From contig CALNXQ010000005.1 in the NCBI GenBank assembly GCA_942490535.1, positions 1,178,001-1,242,000 on the forward strand: a DNA stretch of 64,000 nucleotides. The letters are read 5' to 3'. Position numbers and translations under genes: made by a program. The notes below the pieces were generated by a model. It had not been told where the DNA came from and did not search any database. It was given only the letters and a program-made list of their open reading frames with translations. Of this stretch, positions 51,688 through 60,768 are shown in pieces (positions within the stretch are counted from its first letter, which is position 1; each line of letters begins with the position of its first letter). Origin of the DNA: JAEINY01 sp942490535 (GTDB lineage: Bacteria; Bacteroidota; Bacteroidia; Bacteroidales; Marinilabiliaceae).

Positions 51688-52941
51688 ATGATCGATTATA
51701 TACAGGAAATTTTTTCCACTTTAAAACAAAATCGGCTACGGGCAATTATGACCGGATTTAGTGTGGCATGGGGGATTTTCATGCTCATCATATTGCTGGG
51801 ATCAGGAAAAGGCTTGCAGAACGGCATGGAGTTTAACTTCCGGGGGACGTCAAAAAATGCGCTTTGGATATGGAGTCGAAGCACGCAAGTGGCGTACGAT
51901 GGTTTGAAAGCTGGTCGTCGCATTCAGTTTACTGATGAGGATGTAAAAGCCTTAGTCAACCATCTGGAAGATGATATTGATGATATATCCGGACGATTCC
52001 GAGTAAGGGGAGATGCAGCTATTACTTATAAAAATCAGTATGGTGATTATTCATTGGAAGGCGTGATGCCTGAGTTTCGGAAAATTCAACTGGTCGATAT
52101 GGAACAAGGGCGTTACATTAATCAGTTGGACATAAAAGAATACCGAAAATCAGTGATTATTTCCGAAGCTGTTCGAAAAGCATTGTTTGTTGATGAAGAA
52201 GAATCCATTGGAAAATACATTCGCGTGGGTGGGGTTCCATTTAAAGTGGTTGGGGTCTTTACCAATCCTGAAGACCGGGAAGATAAACAAGTGTATCTGC
52301 CGTTAACAACCACTCAACGGGTTTTCAACGGAAGTAATAAACTTTCGGAGATGGCCATTGCCACCAATGCCTTGACGGTGGCAGAGAATAAACGTATTGA
52401 AGAAGAAGTGCGTGCTATTTTAGGCAAGCGCCACCGGATTTCACCTGAGGATGAAAAAGCCATGGGAATCTGGAATACACTGGAGAGCTTTAAGCAAGCT
52501 CAGGGCGTATTTGGGGGTATTCGCATGTTTGTGTGGGTGATCGGTATCATGACCATTGTAGCTGGAATTGTCGGCGTCAGTAACATCATGATCATCCTGG
52601 TGAAGGAACGCACCAAAGAGATTGGCATTCGGAAAGCCATTGGTGCCACACCCTGGTCCATTATACGGTTGGTTTTGTCGGAGTCTATTTTCATTACGTC
52701 TCTCTCCGGTTTTTTTGGCATGGTAGCCGGGATGTTATTGCTGGCTGGCGTGTCGTTTGCACTGAAAATGGCAGCGGTGGAAAGTCAGGATATCGAACGA
52801 GTCTTCTTTAATCCATCCGCTAGTTTAGCCGTTGCTTCCTGGGCTCTGGTTATTTTGGTAACAGCCGGATTAATTGCAGGTTATGTACCCGCCAGAAGAG
52901 CAGCTTCCATTCGCCCCATTGAGGCTTTACACGATGAATAG
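51688..52941 (+). CDS. MacB-type ABC permease (first)
   Basis: This 417-residue permease has an N-terminal anchor (RLRAIMTGFSVAWGIFMLIILLGSGKGLQNG), a periplasmic MacB core domain and the FtsX C-terminal helices (GVSNIMIILVKERTKEIGIRKAIGAT, ...LSGFFGMVAGMLLLAGV, ...SWALVILVTAGLIAGYVPARRAA). It lies 10 bp after the ATPase gene. No ATPase domain is fused, unlike E. coli MacB. Confidence 0.92.
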   Translation: MIDYIQEIFSTLKQNRLRAIMTGFSVAWGIFMLIILLGSGKGLQNGMEFNFRGTSKNALWIWSRSTQVAYDGLKAGRRIQFTDEDVKALVNHLEDDIDDISGRFRVRGDAAITYKNQYGDYSLEGVMPEFRKIQLVDMEQGRYINQLDIKEYRKSVIISEAVRKALFVDEEESIGKYIRVGGVPFKVVGVFTNPEDREDKQVYLPLTTTQRVFNGSNKLSEMAIATNALTVAENKRIEEEVRAILGKRHRISPEDEKAMGIWNTLESFKQAQGVFGGIRMFVWVIGIMTIVAGIVGVSNIMIILVKERTKEIGIRKAIGATPWSIIRLVLSESIFITSLSGFFGMVAGMLLLAGVSFALKMAAVESQDIERVFFNPSASLAVASWALVILVTAGLIAGYVPARRAASIRPIEALHDE

Positions 52942-52966
52942 CGACTAACCTTAAATCAACACAGCT

Positions 52967-54247
52967 ATGTTTGACAGAGATAGATGGCAAGAGATATTTA
53001 ATGCCATAAAAAAAAATAAATTACGAAGTATATTAACGGCGTTTGGTGTGTTTTGGGCTATTTTTATGTTAGTCGTAATGACCGGTGCCGGTAATGGCTT
53101 AAAAAATGGTGTGTACGAAGGCGTTAAAGATTTTGCAACGAACAGTGGTTTTATGTGGGCTCAAAACACCACTAAGGCCTATGAAGGTTATAAGCGAGGT
53201 CGAAACTGGCACATCACCAACAAAGACATTGATGCCATTAAGGACCAGGTGGATGGCATAGAAGTGATTTCGCCCCGGCTGGAAGGTTGGACCTTACGGG
53301 GCGGTGAGAATGTGGTACGTGGTAAGCGCTCAGCGGCCTTTGGAGTCATGGGTGATTACCCAACCTATCGGGAAATTGATCCGTGCACCATGGTATGGGG
53401 ACGTTACATCAATGATGAAGATATTCGGCTGAAGCGGAAAGTATGTATCATTGGTGAGAAAGTATATGAAGTGATGTTTGATAAGGATGAAGATCCCGTG
53501 GGGCAATACATGCGTGTAAACGGGGTCTATTTTATGGTAGCAGGCGTGTTCCGGTCCAATAATCCTCAGATCAACATTGGTGGGAATAAGAAAGAGACCA
53601 TTTATTTGCCCTTTACAGCTATGCAGCAGACCTTTAACTTTGGTGATCAGGTGCATTACTATGCTTTTGTTGCTAAAGATGGCTTATTGGTGTCCGATTT
53701 GATGGATCAAATGAAACCCATTCTTCAAAAGAAGCACAAGCTGGCACCCGATGATGATGAGGCCTTTGGTCAATTTGATTTGGCCAATCAAATCAAAATG
53801 ATGGCTTATATATTTCTAGGTATCAATATCCTGATTTGGGTGGTTGGTATCGGCACCTTGATTGCCGGTGCAGTTGGGATTAGTAATATTATGTTGGTGA
53901 TTGTTAAGGAACGCACGAAAGAGATTGGGATTCAACGTGCCATTGGCGCCCGCCCTTGGGTGGTGATCAGTCAGATACTGACAGAATCGGTATTCTTAAC
54001 CACTTTGGCCGGTTTTATAGGATTGGCTTTTGGAACTTTTATCCTCTTTTTAACGGATGCTGCCATTGATGCCTCCCGAGCCAATCTGGTCACAGAGGAA
54101 GAGACTTTCTTTCTGAATCCTGGGGTTGGCTTGCCACTGGCCCTGTCAGCACTTTCCATGCTCATTCTTGTTGGGCTCATTGCAGGCTTGGTACCTGCCA
54201 TGAAGGCCGTTCGCATTAAACCCATAGAAGCTTTAAGACACGAATAA
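52967..54247 (+). CDS. MacB-type ABC permease (second)
   Basis: This 426-residue permease is homologous to the preceding gene, with LRSILTAFGVFWAIFMLVVMTGAGNGLKNGVYEG at the start and GISNIMLVIVKERTKEIGIQRAIGARPWV in the FtsX part. The two proteins look like a duplicated pair that form a heterodimer. A 25-bp gap separates them. Confidence 0.92.
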   Translation: MFDRDRWQEIFNAIKKNKLRSILTAFGVFWAIFMLVVMTGAGNGLKNGVYEGVKDFATNSGFMWAQNTTKAYEGYKRGRNWHITNKDIDAIKDQVDGIEVISPRLEGWTLRGGENVVRGKRSAAFGVMGDYPTYREIDPCTMVWGRYINDEDIRLKRKVCIIGEKVYEVMFDKDEDPVGQYMRVNGVYFMVAGVFRSNNPQINIGGNKKETIYLPFTAMQQTFNFGDQVHYYAFVAKDGLLVSDLMDQMKPILQKKHKLAPDDDEAFGQFDLANQIKMMAYIFLGINILIWVVGIGTLIAGAVGISNIMLVIVKERTKEIGIQRAIGARPWVVISQILTESVFLTTLAGFIGLAFGTFILFLTDAAIDASRANLVTEEETFFLNPGVGLPLALSALSMLILVGLIAGLVPAMKAVRIKPIEALRHE

Positions 54248-54273
54248 TAGTTAAAACACTAAACTTTATAAAA

Positions 54274-55356
54274 ATGAAAAAGGTATTTAAAATATTCATG
54301 ATTTTAGTAGTCATTGCCCTGGTGGGATGGGTAGGATTTTATGTCTATAATCAATCCAAGCAAGATCCGGTTGTGTATGAAACTGAATCGGCTGAAGTGA
54401 CCAACATCATTAAGAAAACGGTGGCAACCGGATCGGTGGTGCCGCGAAAGGAAATTGAGATTAAACCACAGGAGTCAGGGATCATTACCAATTTGTATGT
54501 GGAGCCCGGTGATGTGGTTAAACGTGGTGATCTCATCGCTAAAATTCAAATTATTCCGGAGATGGTACAGGTGAACAGTGCCGAATCACAGCTACGCATG
54601 GCTGAGATTAACCTGAAAAATGCGGAGATTGAATTCAATCGTAAGAAAGGATTGTTCGAAACAGGGGTGGTTCCCGAGTCGGAGTTTCTTGAAGAAAAGT
54701 TAAAATTTGAAACTGCCCAGGCCGAACAAGATGCTGCTGATAATCACCTGCAATTGATCAAAGAGGGGGTGACCAAGAATATGAAGGGACAAACCAATAC
54801 CTTGATTCGTTCAACCATCAATGGTATGGTATTGGACGTACCGGTTGAAGAAGGTAACTCCGTGATTAAGAGTAATACGTTTAACGATGGAACCACGGTG
54901 GCCATGGTGGCAGATATGGGTGAAATGATTTTCGAAGGTAAAGTGGATGAAACCGAAGTGGGTAAAATTAAGCATGGCATGGATCTATTGCTTTCCATTG
55001 GCGCTATTGAAGAGGAAAAGTATGAAGCATTTCTGGAGTTCATTGCACCTAAGGGAGTGGAGGAGAATGGGGCCATTCAGTTTGAGATTAAAGCGGCTGT
55101 TAAATTGAAAGAAGGCCAATTCATTCGGGCCGGATACAGTGCTACTGCTGATATTGTGTTGGATCGTCGCGACAGTGTGATGGCCATAAAGGAAAAATTG
55201 ATCACATTTAGTAATGACTCCGCTTTTGTGAATGTGGAAACTGCTCCGCAAGTGTTTGAGAAACGTCAGATTCAAACTGGGTTATCTGACGGTATCAAAA
55301 TTGAAATATTGGAAGGTATCGCTAAAGAGGATAAATTGAAAGTGCCGAATAGCTAG
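54274..55356 (+). CDS. HlyD/MacA-type periplasmic adaptor
   Basis: This 360-residue adaptor has an N-terminal TM/lipid-free anchor (FKIFMILVVIALVGWVGFYVY), the lipoyl half-motifs (EIEIKPQESGIITNLYVEPGDVVKRGDLIAKIQ and STINGMVLDVPVEEGNSV), an alpha-hairpin and a beta-barrel region. It links the permeases to the outer-membrane channel encoded next. The C-terminus ends LKVPNS. Confidence 0.92.
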   Translation: MKKVFKIFMILVVIALVGWVGFYVYNQSKQDPVVYETESAEVTNIIKKTVATGSVVPRKEIEIKPQESGIITNLYVEPGDVVKRGDLIAKIQIIPEMVQVNSAESQLRMAEINLKNAEIEFNRKKGLFETGVVPESEFLEEKLKFETAQAEQDAADNHLQLIKEGVTKNMKGQTNTLIRSTINGMVLDVPVEEGNSVIKSNTFNDGTTVAMVADMGEMIFEGKVDETEVGKIKHGMDLLLSIGAIEEEKYEAFLEFIAPKGVEENGAIQFEIKAAVKLKEGQFIRAGYSATADIVLDRRDSVMAIKEKLITFSNDSAFVNVETAPQVFEKRQIQTGLSDGIKIEILEGIAKEDKLKVPNS

Positions 55357-55402
55357 TGTCAAAAAAAATGATATTTTTAATAGTTTTTTCATAGTTGAAA
55401 AT

Positions 55403-55424
55403 GGCCCGGATTAACATCCGGGCC
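55403..55424 (+). other. Perfect hairpin between adaptor and TolC-like genes
   Basis: GGCCCGGAT / ATCCGGGCC with a TAAC loop, a 9-bp GC-rich stem without a T run. It could stabilise the upstream mRNA or lower expression of the last gene; it is not a normal terminator. Confidence 0.6.
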
Positions 55425-55485
55425 CCCAATTACCTGAAGTGAATCATCAAAAGGGGAGACCCTTGGTTTAAAAAACCTTAACATT

Positions 55486-56832
55486 ATGATACGAAAAGCT
55501 TTTTTCGCCTTCGCTGCCTTGGGCCTTTTTGCAGCAGGAGTGAATGCACAGGAACAAACAACTGAACAATGGTCGCTGGAGCAGTGCATCAATTATGCGC
55601 ATGAGAATAATATTACGATTAAACGGCAGAAACTGAATACTCAATACCGGGAGAATTTGCTTAATCAATCGAAACTGGATCAACTACCAAATTTGAATGC
55701 TGAGGTGAGCACATCATCACGAAATGGATTGGTTTCCGGGACTGATTCAAAAGGTGACTATTTCAGTTATGATCAGTATTCTCATTCCATAAATCCTGGT
55801 GTATACTCAAGAGCAACGATATTTGAGGGACTAGCCCAAAAGCACGAAATTCGGAAGAATAAATATATTTTATTGGCTGCTCAAAGCGATGTCGAAAAAG
55901 TTGAAAATGATATAACGGTCCAGCTTACTCAGCATTATCTGCAAGTACTGTTCAATAAAGAATTATTAAAAGTAGCTAAAGAACAGCATGAAGTTTCGAA
56001 GTTGCAGATGGAGCGCACAAAAAAATTAGTAGATGCCGGTAGTCAGGCAATGGGAAGTTTTCTGGAAATAAAATCACAGGCTGCCAAAGAAGCATTAAAT
56101 GTAACGCAGCAGGAAAATAATCTTGGAATTTCGCTCCTTAATCTAGCTCAGTTACTCGATTTAGAAAATCCTATTGGTTTTGATATTCAAACGCCAGTGT
56201 TGCCTGAAATGGGAATTTTCGCTGCTGATCTGCCACGGAATATATTTACGACCTCTGTCGGTATTATGCCCGAGATAAAAAGTTCAGAATATAATGTGCA
56301 AAGTAAAGAAAGTGAGCTTTCAGAAATAAAAGGTGGATTTTATCCAAAATTGTATGCCAATGCAGGGTTGTCATCTAATGCAAATTTTTATAACAATTAT
56401 GATGACGGTTCATTTAGTAGTCAGATGAAAGATAGACGGGTGTACTCACTTGGGTTTACATTACAGGTTCCTATTTTTAACAAGTTACAGGTTCGTAATA
56501 GTGTAAGTAATTCAAAAATTAGTTTATTGGATGCCAAATATCAATTGGAGTCTGATAAATTAACCTTGCGCAAAGAAATTCAACAAGCCTACGCGGACGC
56601 CTTAGCATCCTATAAAAAGTACCTGGCCAGTGAGGAAGCCGTGAATTCATTTAAGGAATCGTTCCGATATACTGAGAAGAAATTTAATGTGGGTTTGGTT
56701 AATTCTGTGGATTACAATGTGGCAAAGACTGATTTTACCAGAGCACAATCTGATTTGCTACAAGCCAAATATGAATATGTATTGCGCACTAAAATTCTTG
56801 ATTTTTATAGAGGCGTACCGATTCAGTTATAA
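55486..56832 (+). CDS. TolC-family outer-membrane efflux protein
   Basis: This 448-residue protein has a signal peptide (MIRKAFFAFAALGLFAAGVNAQ). Two repeated helical regions show the usual motif (WSLEQCINYAHENNITIKR near residue 30; LRKEIQQAYADALASYKKY near 365), with beta segments between. It forms the trimeric outer-membrane exit for the operon's ABC pump. A terminator follows. Confidence 0.93.
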   Translation: MIRKAFFAFAALGLFAAGVNAQEQTTEQWSLEQCINYAHENNITIKRQKLNTQYRENLLNQSKLDQLPNLNAEVSTSSRNGLVSGTDSKGDYFSYDQYSHSINPGVYSRATIFEGLAQKHEIRKNKYILLAAQSDVEKVENDITVQLTQHYLQVLFNKELLKVAKEQHEVSKLQMERTKKLVDAGSQAMGSFLEIKSQAAKEALNVTQQENNLGISLLNLAQLLDLENPIGFDIQTPVLPEMGIFAADLPRNIFTTSVGIMPEIKSSEYNVQSKESELSEIKGGFYPKLYANAGLSSNANFYNNYDDGSFSSQMKDRRVYSLGFTLQVPIFNKLQVRNSVSNSKISLLDAKYQLESDKLTLRKEIQQAYADALASYKKYLASEEAVNSFKESFRYTEKKFNVGLVNSVDYNVAKTDFTRAQSDLLQAKYEYVLRTKILDFYRGVPIQL

Positions 56833-56865
56833 TCTGATAAACTTTAATTGGTGTTTATATATTGA

Positions 56866-56902
56866 CATCCGTGAGATCTTTTTCTCACGGGTGTTTTTTT
56901 TT
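56866..56902 (+). terminator. Terminator of the efflux operon
   Basis: CATCCGTGAGA / TCTCACGGGTG stem (one G-T pair), TCTTTT loop, then nine T. Confidence 0.93.
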
Positions 56903-57004
56903 GAATAATTCCCCAAGTTTTCATAGTGATAATTGAAATAAGCTGTCCAACTCATCAGTGGATGGCATGAAAGAATCTGAAAATTGTTATTTTTGTGGCA
57001 TTAA

Positions 57005-57715
57005 ATGAAAGGCATGGGTAAGATTTTATGTATTGAAACGTCTACTTCGGTATGTTCGGTAGCGTATTGTGAAAATGGGGAAGTGATTGCATCGGAAGAG
57101 TTGTATCAGGTTAATTCACATGCAACAAATCTTACTGTGTTAATTGAAATGTTGTTTGAGAAAGAGTCCTTACCAGCCCTTCAGGAGATAGATGCAGTGG
57201 CGGTTTGTAGTGGTCCGGGTTCCTACACTGGGCTTCGTATTGGCGTTTCCTCTGCCAAGGGCATTTGTTATGCGCTTAATAAACCCTTGATTGCCATTGA
57301 TTCCATGGTGGCCCTTACTTATCCTGTGGCGAATTTAGGAGGAGAGAACCGGTTACCATCTACCTTGTATTGTCCATTAATGGATGCCCGTCGGATGGAG
57401 GTGTATTCGGCTTTATTCAACGAAAAAATGGATATGGTGGAGGCGATAACTGCAAAGATTGTCGATGAAACTACGTTTTCCGATGTTTTGGATAAGCATC
57501 AAGTGGTCTTTTTTGGCAATGGAGCTGCGAAATGTAAAGATGTGATCAATCACGAAAATGCTAGTTTTTTAGAGAATTGTCATCCCTTGGCCAAAAATCT
57601 GGCCCAGCCAGCTTGGGAGAAATTCCAGCGAGGACAATTTGAGGATGTCGCTTACTTTGAGCCTTTTTACCTGAAAGATTTTGTGGCTACAACCCCGAAA
57701 AAAAAGATCCTGTAA
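57005..57715 (+). CDS. tsaB: tRNA threonylcarbamoyladenosine synthesis protein TsaB
   Basis: A 236-residue ASKHA-fold protein needed with TsaD and TsaE for the t6A modification of tRNA. It begins (M)GKILCIETSTSVCSVAYCENG and contains AVCSGPGSYTGLRIGVSSAKGICYAL, the family signature. The second ATG at 57014 is an equally good start. A TATTTTTG box lies at 56988-56995, giving a very short leader. tsaD and tsaE are not in this window. Confidence 0.93.
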   Translation: MKGMGKILCIETSTSVCSVAYCENGEVIASEELYQVNSHATNLTVLIEMLFEKESLPALQEIDAVAVCSGPGSYTGLRIGVSSAKGICYALNKPLIAIDSMVALTYPVANLGGENRLPSTLYCPLMDARRMEVYSALFNEKMDMVEAITAKIVDETTFSDVLDKHQVVFFGNGAAKCKDVINHENASFLENCHPLAKNLAQPAWEKFQRGQFEDVAYFEPFYLKDFVATTPKKKIL

Positions 57716-57799
57716 TTAGAACAGATAAGTGCTGTTTCGTGTTTAATTGTCATAGCTATGTAGAATCAACAGAATGATTCCATGCTAAATTTTTAAATT

Positions 57800-58588
57800 A
57801 TGAGGCAGATGGCACTTTGTATGATTACTTTGATGTCCTTCCTGTTTTCACTTCAAGGAAAGGAAATACCGCGATATCCGCTGACCGATCATTCTTCCTA
57901 TCATCATGGGGAGGAGCTGGCTTTTTCGCTTAGTTTCGGCATTTTTACGGGAGGGATGTGTTACCTCACCGTGGAAGATACCCTATTCAATAACCAACTG
58001 GTGCATCATGTAGTGGCAAGGGGTGAAACGGTTGGCGTGGCCGATGTATTGTATAAAATACGTGATCGATATGAAAGTTACATTGACCCGCAAACCAGTT
58101 TGCCTGTGAAAGCCGTGCGTAGCATTCGGGAAGGTCGATACCGTTATTTTAATGAAGTGCTCTATGACCGGGATTCTTCACGAGTGGAGAGCAAGAAATC
58201 GGGAATGCATGCGGTGCCCGATGGAATACTGGATATTTTATCTGCTTTCTTTTATGCGCGAAATCATAAATTCAACGATGATCTTTATGAGGGAGAGGTG
58301 ATTGAGTTTATGACCTATTTCTCGGATGAACTCTTTCCGCTGCGAATTCGCTATAGAGGAACAGAAGTTATAAAAACTAATTTTGGCAAGGTGGAATGCT
58401 ATAAGTTTTCTCCCATTACCGAGGTTGGGCGCGCCTTTAAGACGGAAGATGATATGCAATTGTGGATTAGTAAAGATGATAATCGCATTCCAATTCGCAT
58501 CAAGTTTAACTTGGCTGTTGGCTCTTTTGTGTGCGATTTAGAGACCTTCAGAGGATTAAAAAACCCATTTAGCAGTGTCAAGCAATAA
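57800..58588 (+). CDS. DUF3108 exported protein
   Basis: This 262-residue protein has a short signal peptide (MRQMALCMITLMSFLFSLQG). The mature part includes GEELAFSLSFGIFTGGMCYLTVEDT, YKIRDRYESYID, a PDGILDILSAFFYARN block and VECYKFSP, typical of DUF3108, a periplasmic family of unknown function with a predicted beta-rich fold. It ends LWISKDDNRIPIRIKFNLAVGSF. Confidence 0.8.
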   Translation: MRQMALCMITLMSFLFSLQGKEIPRYPLTDHSSYHHGEELAFSLSFGIFTGGMCYLTVEDTLFNNQLVHHVVARGETVGVADVLYKIRDRYESYIDPQTSLPVKAVRSIREGRYRYFNEVLYDRDSSRVESKKSGMHAVPDGILDILSAFFYARNHKFNDDLYEGEVIEFMTYFSDELFPLRIRYRGTEVIKTNFGKVECYKFSPITEVGRAFKTEDDMQLWISKDDNRIPIRIKFNLAVGSFVCDLETFRGLKNPFSSVKQ

Positions 58589-58720
58589 CCGTTTAATGCC
58601 ATGATAAATGCAGTAGTTCAATAAAATAATAAATCTGTAGAGCATTATAGTTCGTTTTTATAGCATTTACATTATTTTTGCAGCGCTTTAGAAAATAATA
58701 ATAATCAGAATTTCAATATT

Positions 58721-59290
58721 ATGGCAACTACAGCTGATTTCAGAAACGGGATGTGCATTGAGTATAATGGACAATTATTTTTCATTACTCAATTTCAACA
58801 TGTGAAGCCCGGTAAAGGTGCTGCTTTTGTAAGAACCAAACTTAAGAATGTTTCGACCGGAAAAGTAATTGAGAATACTTTTAATGCGGGTGTTAAAGTT
58901 ACCGAGGCGCGCGTAGAGCGTCGTCCACATCAATATCTGTTCAATGATGATATGGGGTATCATTTCATGAATTCAGAAACCTTTGACCAGATACCTCTTG
59001 AAAAAGACATTATTGATTGTCCGGAGTTGTTGAAAGAAGGTATGGAAGTGGAAGTGGTTTATCATGCTGATACTGAAACTCCATTGATGGTGAATCTGCC
59101 GACACATGTTAATTTCGAGGTAACTTATACCGAGCCTGGTATGCGCGGCGATACGTCGTCAACCAATTCATTGAAACAGGCCACCGTTGAATCGGGAGCC
59201 ATCATCATGGTGCCTTTGTTTATTAATACTGGGGATAAAATTAAGGTTGATACCCGCGATAAATCTTACGTGGAGCGTGTGAAAGAATAA
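58721..59290 (+). CDS. efp: Elongation factor P
   Basis: This 189-residue factor relieves ribosome stalling at proline runs. It has three beta domains: N-terminal KOW-like with KPGKGAAFVRTKLKN and the tip Lys32 that is the likely site of modification, a central OB with TFDQIPLEKDIID, and a C-terminal OB (GDTSSTNSLKQATVESG, GDKIKVDTRDKSYVERV). A TATTTTTG box lies at 58673-58680. No modification enzyme (EpmA/B type) is adjacent. Confidence 0.96.
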   Translation: MATTADFRNGMCIEYNGQLFFITQFQHVKPGKGAAFVRTKLKNVSTGKVIENTFNAGVKVTEARVERRPHQYLFNDDMGYHFMNSETFDQIPLEKDIIDCPELLKEGMEVEVVYHADTETPLMVNLPTHVNFEVTYTEPGMRGDTSSTNSLKQATVESGAIIMVPLFINTGDKIKVDTRDKSYVERVKE

Positions 59291-59314
59291 GCAGCAGACT
59301 TTTTCTGTGAAGAT

Positions 59315-59386
59315 CCCCGTCATTCCTGATGTAGCAGCCTTTTTTTACGGGCTGTAACGAGGTGTATGTCGGGGGTGTTTTTTATT
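59315..59386 (+). terminator. Long imperfect hairpin after efp
   Basis: CCCCGTCATTC and a complementary GTATGTCGGGG form an extended, partly mismatched stem with internal GCAGCC/GGGCTG pairing. It ends in GTG and then six T. Confidence 0.5.
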
Positions 59387-59464
59387 AAATTTAGATATCA
59401 TAAAAAAAAATCCGTCGACCTATTATTTTTTTAATATCTTAGTTAATTAATTATCATTCATTGT

Positions 59465-60697
59465 ATGGTTACTCATCTCAAAAAAAAGCGGTTAAGGTTA
59501 TATAAAGATCGATTAAACATCCTTCTTGATATTGCTCAAACCATCAATGAAGACCATTCAATAGACGATTTATTATCGGAGTTTGAAATTTTACTGCGGG
59601 AAGAGTTAGAGGTTGGTAAAGTGTTGGTATTTACCCTTTCCGATAACCAATGGAAGAACCTGCTTGTTTCCGGCGTGACGCCTGAAGAGGCCGGGATGAT
59701 TAATGTGGAAAAAGATCTCCTGCAATACCATACCATTGAAAATATTACCATCTCTCATCCACCCAATTTAAAGGGGTTTGATGCCGTGATTCCGCTGTTT
59801 CACCGGTTTCATGCCATTGGTTATGTGCTTATTGGTGACATTGAAGAAGAGCAGCAAGGGATTAGTCCCACTATCAAACATTTGAAGTTAATTCAGATTA
59901 TCTCCAATCTGATCATTGTGTTTATTGAGAATAAACGCATGCAACAAGCCTTGCTGGAGCAAGAGATTTTAAAGAAGGAGATGGAGTTGGCATCGCGTAT
60001 TCAGCAACAGTTGGTGCCCAGCGATGAGCAATTACCACAAACGCCTAAATTAGATGTTCGAACGTTTTATCATCCACACATGGGTGTTGGGGGAGATTAT
60101 TATGACATTTTTCGATTATCGCGTTATACCATCGGATTTTGCATGGCCGATGTGTCGGGAAAAGGTATTGCAGCAGCGATGTTGATGTCCAACTTTCAGG
60201 CGGTCATGCGGTCGTTGTTTTCTGCCGGGATAAACCTGAAGAATTTGATTCATCAGTTGAATGCACGGGTGAATGAGAGTGCTAATAATGAAAAGTTCAT
60301 TACGCTTTTTATAGGGCGCTATAACCTGTTGACCCGAAAACTCTCCTATGTGAATGCCGGTCATTTGCCTCCATTGGTATTCGATAATCGTAAAAGGCAA
60401 TTAGTACATCTCGAAAAGGGATGTATTGGCCTGGGGATGCTGGATATTGTGCCGTCCATTGAAGTGGGCAAAATAACGGTACCTAAGGGATCGAAGATAT
60501 TGGCTTTTACCGATGGATTGGTGGAATTGGATGATGGTGACCAAGTGGAATCCGGCTCTTATGAGGTTGAGCAAATCATGTCAAATGGGGAGTCCATTGA
60601 TTCTAACTTTAAGGATCTGCAAAAAGTTATTGAACATCTGCTTGAAAAAGGATCTGTGTTTGATGATATTTCCCTGATTGGGATTGAATTTAAATAA
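59465..60697 (+). CDS. SpoIIE-type PP2C phosphatase with N-terminal GAF-like domain
   Basis: A 410-residue protein. After a short basic N-terminus comes a sensor region of GAF type (about 25-155), a linking helix (LASRIQQQLVPSDEQLPQTPKL) and a PP2C/RsbU catalytic domain (GVGGDYYDIFRLS, FCMADVSGKGIAAAMLMSNFQA, NEKFITLFIG, SYVNAGHLPPL, AFTDGLVE). The Asp residues in GGDYYD, MADVSG and TDG are the expected metal ligands. Such phosphatases usually act on an anti-sigma antagonist; none is adjacent. Confidence 0.9.
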   Translation: MVTHLKKKRLRLYKDRLNILLDIAQTINEDHSIDDLLSEFEILLREELEVGKVLVFTLSDNQWKNLLVSGVTPEEAGMINVEKDLLQYHTIENITISHPPNLKGFDAVIPLFHRFHAIGYVLIGDIEEEQQGISPTIKHLKLIQIISNLIIVFIENKRMQQALLEQEILKKEMELASRIQQQLVPSDEQLPQTPKLDVRTFYHPHMGVGGDYYDIFRLSRYTIGFCMADVSGKGIAAAMLMSNFQAVMRSLFSAGINLKNLIHQLNARVNESANNEKFITLFIGRYNLLTRKLSYVNAGHLPPLVFDNRKRQLVHLEKGCIGLGMLDIVPSIEVGKITVPKGSKILAFTDGLVELDDGDQVESGSYEVEQIMSNGESIDSNFKDLQKVIEHLLEKGSVFDDISLIGIEFK

Positions 60698-60717
60698 TGG
60701 TTATTTTTACTATAAAA

Positions 60718-60750
60718 TAAAAGGGAAGCTCGTTTGAACTTCCCTTTCTG
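60718..60750. terminator. Convergent terminator between the phosphatase and tyrS
   Basis: AAAGGGAAG / CTTCCCTTT stem with a 10-nt loop. The minus-strand side ends in TTTTATTTTAT, so it should work best for tyrS. Confidence 0.75.
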
Positions 60751-60768
60751 CTTGTATGAAAGTATGTA